64,000 nt of DNA from Chitinophaga caeni (GTDB lineage: Bacteria > Bacteroidota > Bacteroidia > Chitinophagales > Chitinophagaceae): assembly GCF_002557795.1 (NCBI RefSeq), contig NZ_CP023777.1:2799001-2863000 (forward strand), written 5' to 3'. Below the pieces are notes generated by a model. The model was not told the origin of the DNA. It did not search any database and saw only the letters and a program-made list of their open reading frames with translations. Position numbers and translations under genes: made by a program. How positions within the stretch are numbered: position 1 is the first letter of the stretch; each line of letters opens with the position of its first letter. Shown one piece after another: positions 46,078-55,005 of the stretch.

Positions 46078-46935
46078 TTAACTTTCAGCTCTAAATTCGG
46101 AGGGCGTCATATGATAGGTTTTTTTAAAAATCCTAGTGAAATAGGAAAGGCTTTCAAAGCCGCATTTTTCAGATATCTCTGAAATTCTCTCCTGTGTATT
46201 TTTTAAAAGTAAGCATGAATATTCTAAACGCTTTTGGTTAATCCATTTTGCAGGTGAAGAACTATATATCGTGGCGAAATCCCTTTTAAAAGATGATAAG
46301 CTCCTGTTAGTAAGGTTTGCATAGTCTTTAAGGGATAGTTTATGGAATAAGTATTTATCCATTACGTATGTTATGTTTTCAGTTGAAGTGGAGATGATAG
46401 CGTCCCAAAATGGAATGGTTTCCGAGAGTGGAATGGTTTTAAAGATGTAGAGTAAAATCTCTTTTTGTTTGAGCAGTAAAATATTTTTTTCTTTCAACGG
46501 CTCTTGAATGAAATATTGACCCAGTTGACTTTTGTATGTTTCTATAACGGGGTTACTTTTTATCTTTAAGAAGGGAATATTTGAAAGATTATTAGAAGAT
46601 TTTATGTTGTATTCAGCGGTGACCTCTTGGACAATTTTGGGTTTTAGAAAAAGTAAAATGGCTTCAAATTCACTCTTTTCTTCAAAATATTCCGCCATGG
46701 CGTAAATGCCTTTTTTTAAGAATATAATTTCTTGCGGTGTAACTTCTACTGTTTCATTTTGAATATGTAAATGCTTGTATCCCTTCAATATAAAAATCAA
46801 CACATTTTCCGTAAGAAATATGTTGCGCAGGGCCGTTTTGTTTTCTATTTTATGTTTGGCGAAAAAAGTATTTTCAACAACCAGGAAGGAGCTGTCTACC
46901 GGGTCTATTTCCTTAGGCGGAAAATGATATATCAT
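46078..46935 (-). CDS. AraC-family transcriptional regulator
   Basis: 285 residues. The C-terminal 100 residues hold two helix-turn-helix motifs (LSLKDYANLTNRSLSSFKRDFATIYSSSPAKWI and ERISEISEKCGFESLSYFTRIFKKTYHMTPSEFR), the N-terminal part is a cupin-like sensor domain (HLHIQNETVEVTPQEIIFLKKG). It precedes the SDR gene and probably regulates it and itself. The codon use is more AT-rich than that of most neighbours, and a decayed toxin gene lies upstream, so the pair may be part of an acquired patch. Confidence 0.88.
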   Translation of the reverse strand: MIYHFPPKEIDPVDSSFLVVENTFFAKHKIENKTALRNIFLTENVLIFILKGYKHLHIQNETVEVTPQEIIFLKKGIYAMAEYFEEKSEFEAILLFLKPKIVQEVTAEYNIKSSNNLSNIPFLKIKSNPVIETYKSQLGQYFIQEPLKEKNILLLKQKEILLYIFKTIPLSETIPFWDAIISTSTENITYVMDKYLFHKLSLKDYANLTNRSLSSFKRDFATIYSSSPAKWINQKRLEYSCLLLKNTQERISEISEKCGFESLSYFTRIFKKTYHMTPSEFRAES

Positions 46936-47265
46936 GTTAATAATAAGTTTCTATGATATGTAGCAAATATATACAGCAATCCGCGGTATATCATTTAAAC
47001 CGGGAAGTTAGGCTTATTAATTTAAAGTGATCATTCTTGAAATTCGACTTATAATGCTTTCATGTAAAAGCTTATGGTACTCTTGTAGTTTTTCCGGGAA
47101 AATCTTGCGATGCAAATCGAGAATGAACAATGTACTATTGGCTAATTAGCTAGAAATTATCTTCGTTTAGGAAAAACTGTTACAACGAAATCATGGTTCA
47201 ATACCGATCCGACCGAACTTATAGGGGGAAACTTAATATGAGATTGTAAGATACATTCAAGTTAT
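46936..47265. other. Gene-poor AT-rich stretch with a possible gene remnant
   Basis: No complete gene is seen. On the minus strand a frame of about 42 codons (47017-47145) is open and reads like protein (LHRKIFPEKLQEYHKLLHES), bounded by stops and lacking an ATG, so it may be a fragment of a lost gene. The left part should carry the AraC promoter. Confidence 0.3.
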
Positions 47266-47605
47266 TTATTCACCTAACAAGGATTCAACTTCTGTTTTTA
47301 AAATTGGAAGATGGTTTACAATTATTCCCCAAACACCTCATCAGATACGGTGTCGTAACCATTATTCTATTCCTTGCGTCAACAATTTACCTAGAGTTGG
47401 AAATGGCAATGTTACTGTTTAATTTCAGGATTTTACTAAGAGCTTCACCAATAATTTCAATGTTTCTTTCAACCGCACGCCTTGTCCGCAAGTCATCTTG
47501 ATATCTTCCAAAACTTCTCTCCGTGTCCTCGATAAAACTTTCAATTTCTATTATTGCATTGAGAATGTCATAAAGCCATGTTTGTATTTTATCTATACAC
47601 GAGTT
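47266..47605 (-). pseudogene. hepT: Decayed HepT-like toxin gene (DUF86)
   Basis: The minus strand encodes a HepT-type helical protein in pieces: DKIQTWLYDILNAIIEIESF, RYQDDLRTRRAVERNIEIIGEAL, NIAISNSR, then IVDARNRI, GYDTVSDEVF and WGIIVNHLPILKTEVESLL. Three lesions break it. A TAA replaces an expected AAA at 47387-47389. Four bases are missing near 47360, exactly in the R-x4-H active-site motif (RNRI..HGYD expected), removing the His. One base is missing near 47330. No ATG start is visible either. HepT is the RNase toxin of the MNT/HepT system; here it is certainly non-functional. It overlaps the end of the intact mntA gene by about 17 bases, the normal gene order. Confidence 0.8.
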
Positions 47606-47888
47606 GCATTTGTTGGTTTATAGCTTGCTTGAAATATGGGTTTTTTATAGCTTTTCTTTCCAATAGATCAACTGGTCTTTTCAATAAGTCTTGAAGCGAA
47701 AATTTGAGATCAAAATAATTGTCCGCATAATCTTCTACGTTGATATTGGAGAAATCAACAATTAGATCAATATCGCTGTCTGCGTTAAATTTTTCTGTCA
47801 AAATGGACCCGAAAGCGTACAAGCTTTTTACCTTGTGAGTTTCACAAAGCTTGTTAATATCCTTTATGTATGCTGCGAGTCTGTCCAA
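47589..47888 (-). CDS. mntA: MntA-type nucleotidyltransferase antitoxin
   Basis: 99 residues, the minimal nucleotidyltransferase fold. The signature is Gly27-Ser28 (YAFGSIL) followed by Asp39-x-Asp41 (DSDIDLIV). In MNT/HepT systems such a protein neutralises HepT by AMPylating it at a Tyr near the active site. Its reading frame is intact although the partner gene is destroyed, so it is now an orphan antitoxin. Confidence 0.85.
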   Translation of the reverse strand: MDRLAAYIKDINKLCETHKVKSLYAFGSILTEKFNADSDIDLIVDFSNINVEDYADNYFDLKFSLQDLLKRPVDLLERKAIKNPYFKQAINQQMQLVYR

Positions 47889-47954
47889 TTCCTAATTTTC
47901 TTTATCAAATTTACGGAAATTTTGAATATCTTTTTACACCCAAAGCTCCGGTTA

Positions 47955-50804
47955 TCATAACTTAATAAAAGGAATTTTAAACTCCAACCGCCCTTTTCTA
48001 TAGATAACACACCAGTATTGCCCGGCAGGGAGCTGTTTGACATCGAATGACTGCCTCAAACCCGTTAGTAAGCGCATTCTTCTTGTTATACCTTTTGCAT
48101 CCATTATTCTAACTACGATGTCATCCCCGTAATCGGCATTGAGTAATGTGAAAACATCCTGTACAGGATTGGGATAAAGAAAATATTGACCACTACCTAC
48201 CATATCTACGGCAACCGTATCTGTATAAATCGTTTGTCCGGATTTGGTAGTGAGCTTAGCTCTATAATATACCACGCCGGGTTGTAATACGGTATCTATC
48301 CTTTGAAAAAAATTATTGCCGTTAACCCGCTCCCCGGAAATTTTCTTGAAGCTTTGATGCTGTAATTTTTCCCAACTCATTTCTTCCAGCAGGTGTGCTG
48401 CGCTCAATCTTAATTGTAGATGCACTGTACTCCCGGTTATTTTATCCGCCAATATCTGTTTTACAAAACAACCTACTCCCTGCATTTGATAATTGATTAC
48501 ATTCCCGGTTTGTCCGACCCAACCATCTTTAGAAACCGGCGCCACGGAATAATACAATGGTAATTGATCTTGCTTCGGGAGGACGATTTCAGTAGCTTCG
48601 GTTTCTTGTATAGGAAGCAGGCGGTTTCCAATGATCGCGTAAATTGTATAAGCCGTTGCTTGTTCAATACCTGCCCATTGCAGTGCTAGGTTTTCTTTAC
48701 AGTTATATAAAACTGAAATATCTGGTTTGGGGCTGATCCGGAATGTATCGCTGGTAAATGATCGGGCGTTATTTTCTATTTTAAGCAATGCCTTGTGAAA
48801 TATCCCTTCCGGGATTTCCCAGTTAACTGCGCCGTCCTTAAGCCGGATATTGCTTCCGATGGACTTCCAGGTAATACCGGCGTCTAAACTATAATATAAA
48901 TTCGCTGCTTCCCCGATATTGGAATGCCAGCGGATGGTATTACTTTCGCCGGGAGTGAGGATCAAGTTTTTGTTCGGAAACTCCCACTCAAAATAATTGC
49001 TAGGAACAATGTCCCATGCCATGTAAAATTCTTGATTGTTCGCGGATAGTTGTTGACTGTGCACGTTAACCAAGTAATCTCCTGCTACCGGGTTTTGAAC
49101 ACTGGTGAGTTCCTGGTTGTTCAAATGATCAATGCCTCTCCTGGAGCTGGCAGCCAGGGAATCTTTACTTGGAAAATAACTTAATACCCAGGGATGGTAA
49201 ACTTTTCCAGCGGGATCTACGAGCTGTAGATCAAGATCATTTATAAGCGAGAGGTCTGTATCGATGTTTGCCGCGGGGTCGTTCCAGGCAATGCTTACTT
49301 TTAAAATGGCTGTTCCCGGTGGAACAGGGATGGTATTTTGAAAGTTCCCGCCCGGATTTAAACTTGCCTTTATGAAATGTTGCTCCAGCAAGCTGTTGAG
49401 CGCTCTCCTTGTATTCAATGAACCGTAACCCGATTGGTAGGAGAGCGGGTTATTGAGCGGCGTGTCGGCGGTATTCATCAATAAGGCTTTTATCAAAGCA
49501 ATAGACGGAGATTCTTGAAATAGGTACCTGTAAGCATTCTGTAGGATGTTGACGCTTCCGGATACCATCGCAGCTGCTTCGGAAGTGCCTCCAGGACCGT
49601 AAGCAACAATGAATGGTTGGATCCTTCCATCGAAACCCGGGCCCCTGGAACTCAGTGTTGATACCTGCCCGTCAAGATCTGTTGCACCGACTGTAATAAC
49701 ATTTTTTGCCTGTTTGAACGTCCCTGTAAGATTTGCAAACCCGTGAATGCCTTTATATAAACCGGCATCGGGCGTGGTGGTGCCGCTATTGCCGCTGGAA
49801 AATATATGTACCAGGCTATCGATGCGGTTGACTTGTTGGTCGTAGGCAAGGGCTTCGGCCCCGTAATAGTTCTCGATACCCACCCCGTAAGAATGATTTT
49901 GTAAGAGGCAATGCCAGTGTAGGAAAAAGGCATCATCATCGGGGAGTAATACTTCAAAATTCGATGGTAATAAATTGGCGCCGGGACTAATTCCTTTTCC
50001 ATGATAGCCGCTATTGCCAATACCGGACATGATTACAGCCATATCTGTAGCATGTAAGGAAAATATTTTTGATGCCCTTGAATTGGCAACTTGTTTATAT
50101 AGTAAATCTATATCCGTCGTATCAAACATATTTTCCTTAATGCTGATCGTGCTGCGTGGATTCGCGAAATTCGGGAAGGCAGATTGAGCACTTTCTATAT
50201 TATTCAAACCGAAATCCTTTTCTTTTATGGGACCTTCTATTTGCGGAGCCCTGGCAATGTCGCAGAATTTTATAGAATTTTCAGAAAGAATCCCGGGAAT
50301 GTCTTTCACTTTTACAATGAAAATTCCATAAGGAGCAGTGGTATGCCAGTGGATAGTTTGAACATTACCCATCCAATTGCTATCAAGGTTTTCAAGATTG
50401 TTGTTAAATACGATAGTCAGTTTTAAAGATTGCCCCGGGGTACTTTTGTGTAAGGCATTCAGCAAGGCTGGACTCGCTTTCCACATTGAGTTGGCCGGAA
50501 CAGCGTAGAGGATTTTCTGTTGCCAGCTGTTATCGAAGTTTCCATTAATAATAAAATGAACAGGGCTGATTCTTTTTAGAACATGGAAGGGAAATTGTTG
50601 CCCCGCGGGAGGAATTTCTTTGAATTTGATGAGAAGATTTTCAATTGTTCCTTTCGCCCAATTCTTGCCAGTGGTATCCGCGCCATAAAGTTGCAATAAA
50701 CTGTCTTTCGATTGGTGGATAGCTTGCAACTGACCAATGCAGTGATTGGAATGAAATAAAAAACCTAGGATCAATAATAAATGGCTAACAACAATATTTT
50801 TCAT
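47955..50804 (-). CDS. Secreted subtilisin-like (S8) peptidase with T9SS sorting tail
   Basis: 949 residues with a signal peptide (LLLILGFLFHSNHCIGQ). The S8 domain lies at about 215-470: an Asp-containing segment IKENMFDTTDID, the His region FSLHATDMAVIMSGIGNSGYHGKG, the oxyanion Asn in FSSGNSGTTTPDAG, and the nucleophile in GGTSEAAAMVSG. These fit a subtilase of the Bacteroidota type. A jelly-roll-like part and an Ig/Fn-like region follow, and the last 80 residues (YFLYPNPVQDVFTL, VRIMDAKGI, FDVKQLPAGQYWCVIY) are a type A type IX secretion sorting domain. It would be exported to the surface or medium. Confidence 0.88.
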   Translation of the reverse strand: MKNIVVSHLLLILGFLFHSNHCIGQLQAIHQSKDSLLQLYGADTTGKNWAKGTIENLLIKFKEIPPAGQQFPFHVLKRISPVHFIINGNFDNSWQQKILYAVPANSMWKASPALLNALHKSTPGQSLKLTIVFNNNLENLDSNWMGNVQTIHWHTTAPYGIFIVKVKDIPGILSENSIKFCDIARAPQIEGPIKEKDFGLNNIESAQSAFPNFANPRSTISIKENMFDTTDIDLLYKQVANSRASKIFSLHATDMAVIMSGIGNSGYHGKGISPGANLLPSNFEVLLPDDDAFFLHWHCLLQNHSYGVGIENYYGAEALAYDQQVNRIDSLVHIFSSGNSGTTTPDAGLYKGIHGFANLTGTFKQAKNVITVGATDLDGQVSTLSSRGPGFDGRIQPFIVAYGPGGTSEAAAMVSGSVNILQNAYRYLFQESPSIALIKALLMNTADTPLNNPLSYQSGYGSLNTRRALNSLLEQHFIKASLNPGGNFQNTIPVPPGTAILKVSIAWNDPAANIDTDLSLINDLDLQLVDPAGKVYHPWVLSYFPSKDSLAASSRRGIDHLNNQELTSVQNPVAGDYLVNVHSQQLSANNQEFYMAWDIVPSNYFEWEFPNKNLILTPGESNTIRWHSNIGEAANLYYSLDAGITWKSIGSNIRLKDGAVNWEIPEGIFHKALLKIENNARSFTSDTFRISPKPDISVLYNCKENLALQWAGIEQATAYTIYAIIGNRLLPIQETEATEIVLPKQDQLPLYYSVAPVSKDGWVGQTGNVINYQMQGVGCFVKQILADKITGSTVHLQLRLSAAHLLEEMSWEKLQHQSFKKISGERVNGNNFFQRIDTVLQPGVVYYRAKLTTKSGQTIYTDTVAVDMVGSGQYFLYPNPVQDVFTLLNADYGDDIVVRIMDAKGITRRMRLLTGLRQSFDVKQLPAGQYWCVIYRKGRLEFKIPFIKL

Positions 50805-51416
50805 AAAAATTATATTGCCCGGTGATTTATATGGTAATTGATGTAAATAGTTATAAAAATATTGATTACATATAAAGGATTCCTGACAGAATATTACATG
50901 ACAATCGATTCGCTAATTTAGATTTTGGTCATAACCGCTGCGGGTAGTTCTGAAATTGAATTTAACCTAATTAATCGATTTAAAATAATTAAGTTTATAT
51001 GTATTCCTTTGCTATAGCCTGTTTACAAAGGCTAAAAATTTTATTACATCGGAATTTGTAACTGCGATATTTCTTGCAATCTATTTTTTTAATTTTATTT
51101 TTTTTATGGTGGTTTGTAATTAATATTGTAATATTGATATAGCAATCAAAAATTGAAAAACTATATACCCAAGCTTGGGTAGTTGATCTTAATCATAATC
51201 ATTATTCATAGCGGAACCTATCTGTCCGCCTGGAAGATTCCGTTTTAAAGAGCATATTGTAATATAGAACCTGCTTTTACTAGTGTATGAAAAAAGGAGC
51301 GTTTTAATGGCCAAGATCGTCAGAGAGAGCATTCGTTAACAATTTCAAATCACTTTATGTAATGTTAGTTTGTCGCCCAACGTAGCCGAAAGTATCGTCT
51401 AAGCCTGTTTTAAACC
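50805..51416. other. Long AT-rich intergenic stretch with a 16-base palindrome
   Basis: No gene is supported here. It contains the subtilase promoter region at its left end and an isolated perfect palindrome TACCCAAGCTTGGGTA at 51166-51181. A very short frame (MAKIVRESIR) starts at 51308 but is too short to call. The right part grades into the hairpin-rich segment described next. Confidence 0.4.
51166..51181. repeat. Perfect 16-base palindrome TACCCAAGCTTGGGTA
   Basis: Fully self-complementary with no loop, so more likely a protein-binding site (dimeric operator) than an RNA hairpin. It stands in an AT-rich region about 360 bases from the subtilase start and 460 bases before the HEIGH peptidase gene. 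Confidence 0.4.
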
Positions 51417-51596
51417 GTACGAAGTAACCATATCGTACCGGCTAGTAATAGTATGGCCCTTATGGTCGAAAGCATGGCTGCATTCGATATAGATTTCTTT
51501 TGCCTTAACCCGGTCGCAAACCGGGTAGGGAACCTGTTTGCGTGAACGATCGATCTACATCCCGGTCGTAAGGGAGAAGCCATGCATAATTTTTTA
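51417..51596 (+). ncRNA. Candidate structured RNA upstream of the HEIGH peptidase gene
   Basis: Several nested hairpins read on the plus strand: GTACGA (51417-51422) / TCGTAC (51432-51437); a long-range eight-base helix GCATGGCT (51472-51479) / AGCCATGC (51578-51585); inside it ACCCGGT (51508-51514) / ACCGGGT (51520-51526) with a CGCAA loop, and TCCC / GGGA at about 51560-51575. The closing helix is followed by ATAATTTTTTAT, which looks like a transcription end. Together this suggests a multibranched RNA of about 115-180 bases. No known class is recognised. It could be an independent small RNA or the leader of the downstream gene. Confidence 0.4.
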
Positions 51597-51643
51597 TACA
51601 GCTCACTATTGTTTCATTAATTCATAAACCAAAATCTATTGTT

Positions 51644-52471
51644 ATGACCAAACAAATCACACTAGCCGTTGGCTTTACTATCTTGTTGGCATCAGCTTTA
51701 GTGGTTTCTTGTCAAAAAGATACCCAAGTAGAAACCCCAACTACAGCTAGTTCAGACATTTCATCGGAAGTCCTCGCTAAAATTAAAGACCGGGGATTCA
51801 GCACAGATAAAGCCCAGAAAGTTGATGGGGGCTATGTTGTAGAAGGAGACATTTTTTTAAATGATGCGTACCTACAATCGGAAGTCACATCGCCTACTTT
51901 AAGAATTGCTGAAGTAGAGCAATACCGCACCTGGAATTTAGTTTCCAGCTTACCCCGCGAAATTACGGTTAAAGTAAGCGGTTTAGGCACTGCTTATGTG
52001 CAGGGCGCGGATTTGGCGATTACCCGTTACAACAACCTGGGATTATCTATTACGTTCAGGCGCGTTACCAGCGGATCTGCTGATATCACCATCCAAGGAT
52101 TTTACCAGGGTCCCAGCGGTGGATATATCACCTTGGGTTCTGCCGGTTTCCCATCCGGGGGGGATCCTTATCCTCAAATCCTGATGAACACGCATCCTTA
52201 CGCGTACGGTTCAAACCCGAACGTGAATTACGTGGGTTCCGTGATCCAGCATGAAATTGGTCATACGATCGGTTTCCGTCATACGGATTACATGAACCGT
52301 TCTTATAGTTGCGGTTCCGGTGGCAACGAAGGTTCTGCCGGCGTTGGAGCAGTGCATATCAACAGTACACCGACAGGTCCGGATGCAGGATCATGGATGT
52401 TGGCTTGTTCCAGCGGTGGTAATGCTACGTTCAATGCAAATGATATCATTGCTTTGAATTACTTGTATTAA
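51644..52471 (+). CDS. HEIGH-type metallopeptidase lipoprotein (M57 family)
   Basis: 275 residues. A lipoprotein signal with Cys near residue 23 (ALVVSCQKD) is followed by a propeptide-like region and a metallopeptidase domain whose zinc motif is QHEIGHTIGFRHTD, matching the dual-action HEIGH metallopeptidase family. The domain continues with MNRSYSCGSGGNEG and ends with the FNANDIIALNYLY helix. The protein should be attached to the outer membrane. Substrates are unknown. It is followed by a secreted S46 peptidase gene about 120 bases later. Confidence 0.88.
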   Translation: MTKQITLAVGFTILLASALVVSCQKDTQVETPTTASSDISSEVLAKIKDRGFSTDKAQKVDGGYVVEGDIFLNDAYLQSEVTSPTLRIAEVEQYRTWNLVSSLPREITVKVSGLGTAYVQGADLAITRYNNLGLSITFRRVTSGSADITIQGFYQGPSGGYITLGSAGFPSGGDPYPQILMNTHPYAYGSNPNVNYVGSVIQHEIGHTIGFRHTDYMNRSYSCGSGGNEGSAGVGAVHINSTPTGPDAGSWMLACSSGGNATFNANDIIALNYLY

Positions 52472-52594
52472 TCTATGCCGGTTTTCCCGGCAAATCTGTG
52501 CCGCGGTGGTAGTGAGCGCCGCGGTGCAATTTTTTCAACCGGTGATATTCCGCCAGATTTTGCTAAATTGCCAGGTCTACAAAACCAAAACAAT

Positions 52595-54799
52595 ATGCTA
52601 CGATTTGTAAAAGGCTTACTTTTCGCGTCTTGCTTACTATTACAACAAGCTGCTTCCGCTACGGAAGGAATGTGGTTGCCGCAACTCTTGGGGCAACTGA
52701 ACGAAAAGGAAATGAAAGCTATGGGAATGAAAATCTCCGCGGCAGATATTTATAACGTTAATAGGGGGAGCCTAAAAGATGCTATCGTTAGCTTCGGCGG
52801 TTTTTGTACCGGGGAAGTCATTTCATCGCAAGGCTTATTATTAACAAACCATCATTGCGGGTACAGGTCTATCCAGCAACATTCTTCCGTGGGAAGTAAT
52901 TACCTGGCAGATGGTTTCTGGGCTATGAACAGGCAACAGGAATTGCCGAACCCGGGCTTGACTGCTACTTTCATCGTGCGTATTGAAGATATTACCAAGC
53001 AGGCTTTGGCGGGTGTGCAAAACGGCATGGATGAAAAGGACAGGGCCGCGCTTATTAATAAAAATATTGAAGCTTTGAAACCTTCAATCAAGAAGGAAGC
53101 ATACCAGGATGTACTGGTGAAGCCGATGTTTGAAGGCAACCAGTATTTTTTGTTCGTGACACAAACTTACAAGGATATCAGGCTAGTGGGAGCGCCTCCA
53201 TCTTCTATCGGGAAATTCGGTGCGGATACCGATAACTGGATGTGGCCAAGGCATACCGGCGACTTCTCCCTATTTAGAATTTATGCAGGTAAAGATGGTC
53301 TGCCTGCCGAATATGCTGCGGACAATGTACCATTAAGTCCCAAGCATTTCTTGCCTATTTCAATAGATGGAATTGAAAAAAATGATTTTACAATGGTCTT
53401 CGGTTTCCCGGGAAGAACAAACGAATATTTGCCGTCTGAAGGTATGCGATTAATCGTGGAAGGACAAGATCCCGCACGTGTCAGTATGCGCGATGCAGCC
53501 TTGAAAATTATCGATGGTTTTATGCGCGAAGATGAGCAAATCAAGATTCAATACGCAGCAAAATATGCTTCTACGGCTAACGGCTGGAAAAAATGGATCG
53601 GGGAGATGCAGGGTGTTGAAAGAACGAAAGGCTTAGATCGTAAGGTGGCTTATGAAACAGAATATACGAAGAGGTTGAACAACAATAACGCGCTGAAACA
53701 ATTATATGCCGGCGTACTGGATAGTTTGAACGCTTTGTATATAAAAGCGGGTCCATACGTGGTGGCGCAGGATTATTATAACGAGTTGACCCGGAATATC
53801 GAGCTATTTTCATTCTCGAACCGGTTATTGAATATGTTGAACAAGGTGAAGAAGGATGGCCCTGATTCTTACACGGAACATAAGGAGCTGCTTTTAAAAA
53901 CGATGAAGGGGATTTTCCAGGATTATTCTATGAAGGTAGATCAACAAGTGGCGGTGGCTTTACTGGATTTATATTTCAGTACTGTTAAAAGTCGCTATAT
54001 CGGTGGAGAAGCGTACCAAATCTGGATGGAAAACAATAAGGATGGGAAAATGACGGCAAACAAAATATTCGCGTTGACAGCCTTATCCAGTTATGAAAAA
54101 TTTGAAGCTTTTTTGGACCAGCCATATGAAAAAATACAGAACCTAGTTTACCAGGATCCTGCGACCCGCTTTATGATGGCTTTGAGAAATGGATTTGTTG
54201 AAAATGTTTATAACGTTAACAAGGATATCCAGGACGAAATCGATCAGTTACAGCGTGTTTATATGAAAGCGCAGATGGAAGTTATGAATGAGCGTCGCTT
54301 TTATCCTGATGCCAATAGTACCATGCGTATTACTTACGGTAAGGTTGATGGCTATAGTCCAAGAGATGCAGTGCAATATAATATTTCAACAACCTTGGAA
54401 GGCGTTATGGAGAAATATAAACCGGGTGATTATGAGTTTGATGTTCCAGGGAAATTGAGGGATTTATACCGGGATAAAGATTACGGTCCATATAAAAGGA
54501 GTGATGGCAAAATGCCGGTTTGCTTCATTGCTTCTAATCATACTACGGGCGGAAATTCCGGTAGTCCCGCTTTAGATGCTTACGGCAACCTGGTTGGGCT
54601 GAACTTCGATCGTACTTGGGAAGGTACGATGAGTGATATCAATTACGATGCGAAGATTTGTAGGAATATTATGGTTGATATCCGTTATGTATTATTTATC
54701 ATAGATAAATATGCAGGGGCAAAGCATTTGGTAGATGAAATGAAATTGGTGCATCCTAAGGCTAAAGTTCGACCGATGATGGAGCGGAAACGTGCCTAA
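52595..54799 (+). CDS. S46-family dipeptidyl-peptidase, DPP11-like
   Basis: 734 residues from the ATG at 52595, which starts a signal peptide (VKGLLFASCLLLQQAASA); an in-frame start 120 bases upstream would disrupt it. Family motifs: MWLPQLL, the catalytic His in LLTNHHCGY (83-90), the Asp in TDNWMWPRHTGDFSLFR, and the Ser in TTGGNSGSPALDAYG. After the Ser, GLNFDRTWEGTMSD carries Arg at the S1 position that sets acidic (Asp/Glu) specificity in DPP11, where DPP7 has Gly; this assignment is from memory of the family and is inference. It removes dipeptides in the periplasm. Confidence 0.9.
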   Translation: MLRFVKGLLFASCLLLQQAASATEGMWLPQLLGQLNEKEMKAMGMKISAADIYNVNRGSLKDAIVSFGGFCTGEVISSQGLLLTNHHCGYRSIQQHSSVGSNYLADGFWAMNRQQELPNPGLTATFIVRIEDITKQALAGVQNGMDEKDRAALINKNIEALKPSIKKEAYQDVLVKPMFEGNQYFLFVTQTYKDIRLVGAPPSSIGKFGADTDNWMWPRHTGDFSLFRIYAGKDGLPAEYAADNVPLSPKHFLPISIDGIEKNDFTMVFGFPGRTNEYLPSEGMRLIVEGQDPARVSMRDAALKIIDGFMREDEQIKIQYAAKYASTANGWKKWIGEMQGVERTKGLDRKVAYETEYTKRLNNNNALKQLYAGVLDSLNALYIKAGPYVVAQDYYNELTRNIELFSFSNRLLNMLNKVKKDGPDSYTEHKELLLKTMKGIFQDYSMKVDQQVAVALLDLYFSTVKSRYIGGEAYQIWMENNKDGKMTANKIFALTALSSYEKFEAFLDQPYEKIQNLVYQDPATRFMMALRNGFVENVYNVNKDIQDEIDQLQRVYMKAQMEVMNERRFYPDANSTMRITYGKVDGYSPRDAVQYNISTTLEGVMEKYKPGDYEFDVPGKLRDLYRDKDYGPYKRSDGKMPVCFIASNHTTGGNSGSPALDAYGNLVGLNFDRTWEGTMSDINYDAKICRNIMVDIRYVLFIIDKYAGAKHLVDEMKLVHPKAKVRPMMERKRA

Positions 54800-54933
54800 A
54801 GTTGCCCGTTCACGGGTTTATCCGGATTAAGGGATAGGTGCGCACGGGAGCTTATTTTAGCATGTGGGACAAAATGACGGGGGCTGCGTTAAGTTTGATC
54901 ATCAAAATAAAGATTACGGGAATTTACCTAAGT

Positions 54934-54977
54934 AAAAAGGAAGACTATTGCAGAAGCAGAAGCAAGTCTTCCTTTTT
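54934..54977 (+). terminator. Terminator after the S46 peptidase gene
   Basis: A perfect 13-base stem AAAAAGGAAGACT / AGTCTTCCTTTTT with an 18-base purine-rich loop, in the gap between the convergent S46 peptidase and antiporter genes. Being symmetrical it may act in both directions. Confidence 0.85.
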
Positions 54978-55005
54978 ATGTTTCTTAATTCTTTTTATTT
55001 CTTTA

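Noticed and set aside
47304..47501. Plus-strand reading frame of 65 codons
   Set aside because: It is the reverse side of the decayed HepT gene; the minus strand shows clear DUF86 homology while this frame has no recognisable features.
51308..51340. Short frame MAKIVRESIR as a leader peptide
   Set aside because: Ten codons without conserved context; no attenuator-type hairpin directly follows.
52475..52594. N-terminal extension of the S46 peptidase
   Set aside because: It would place 40 residues before the signal peptide; the ATG at 52595 is the natural start.
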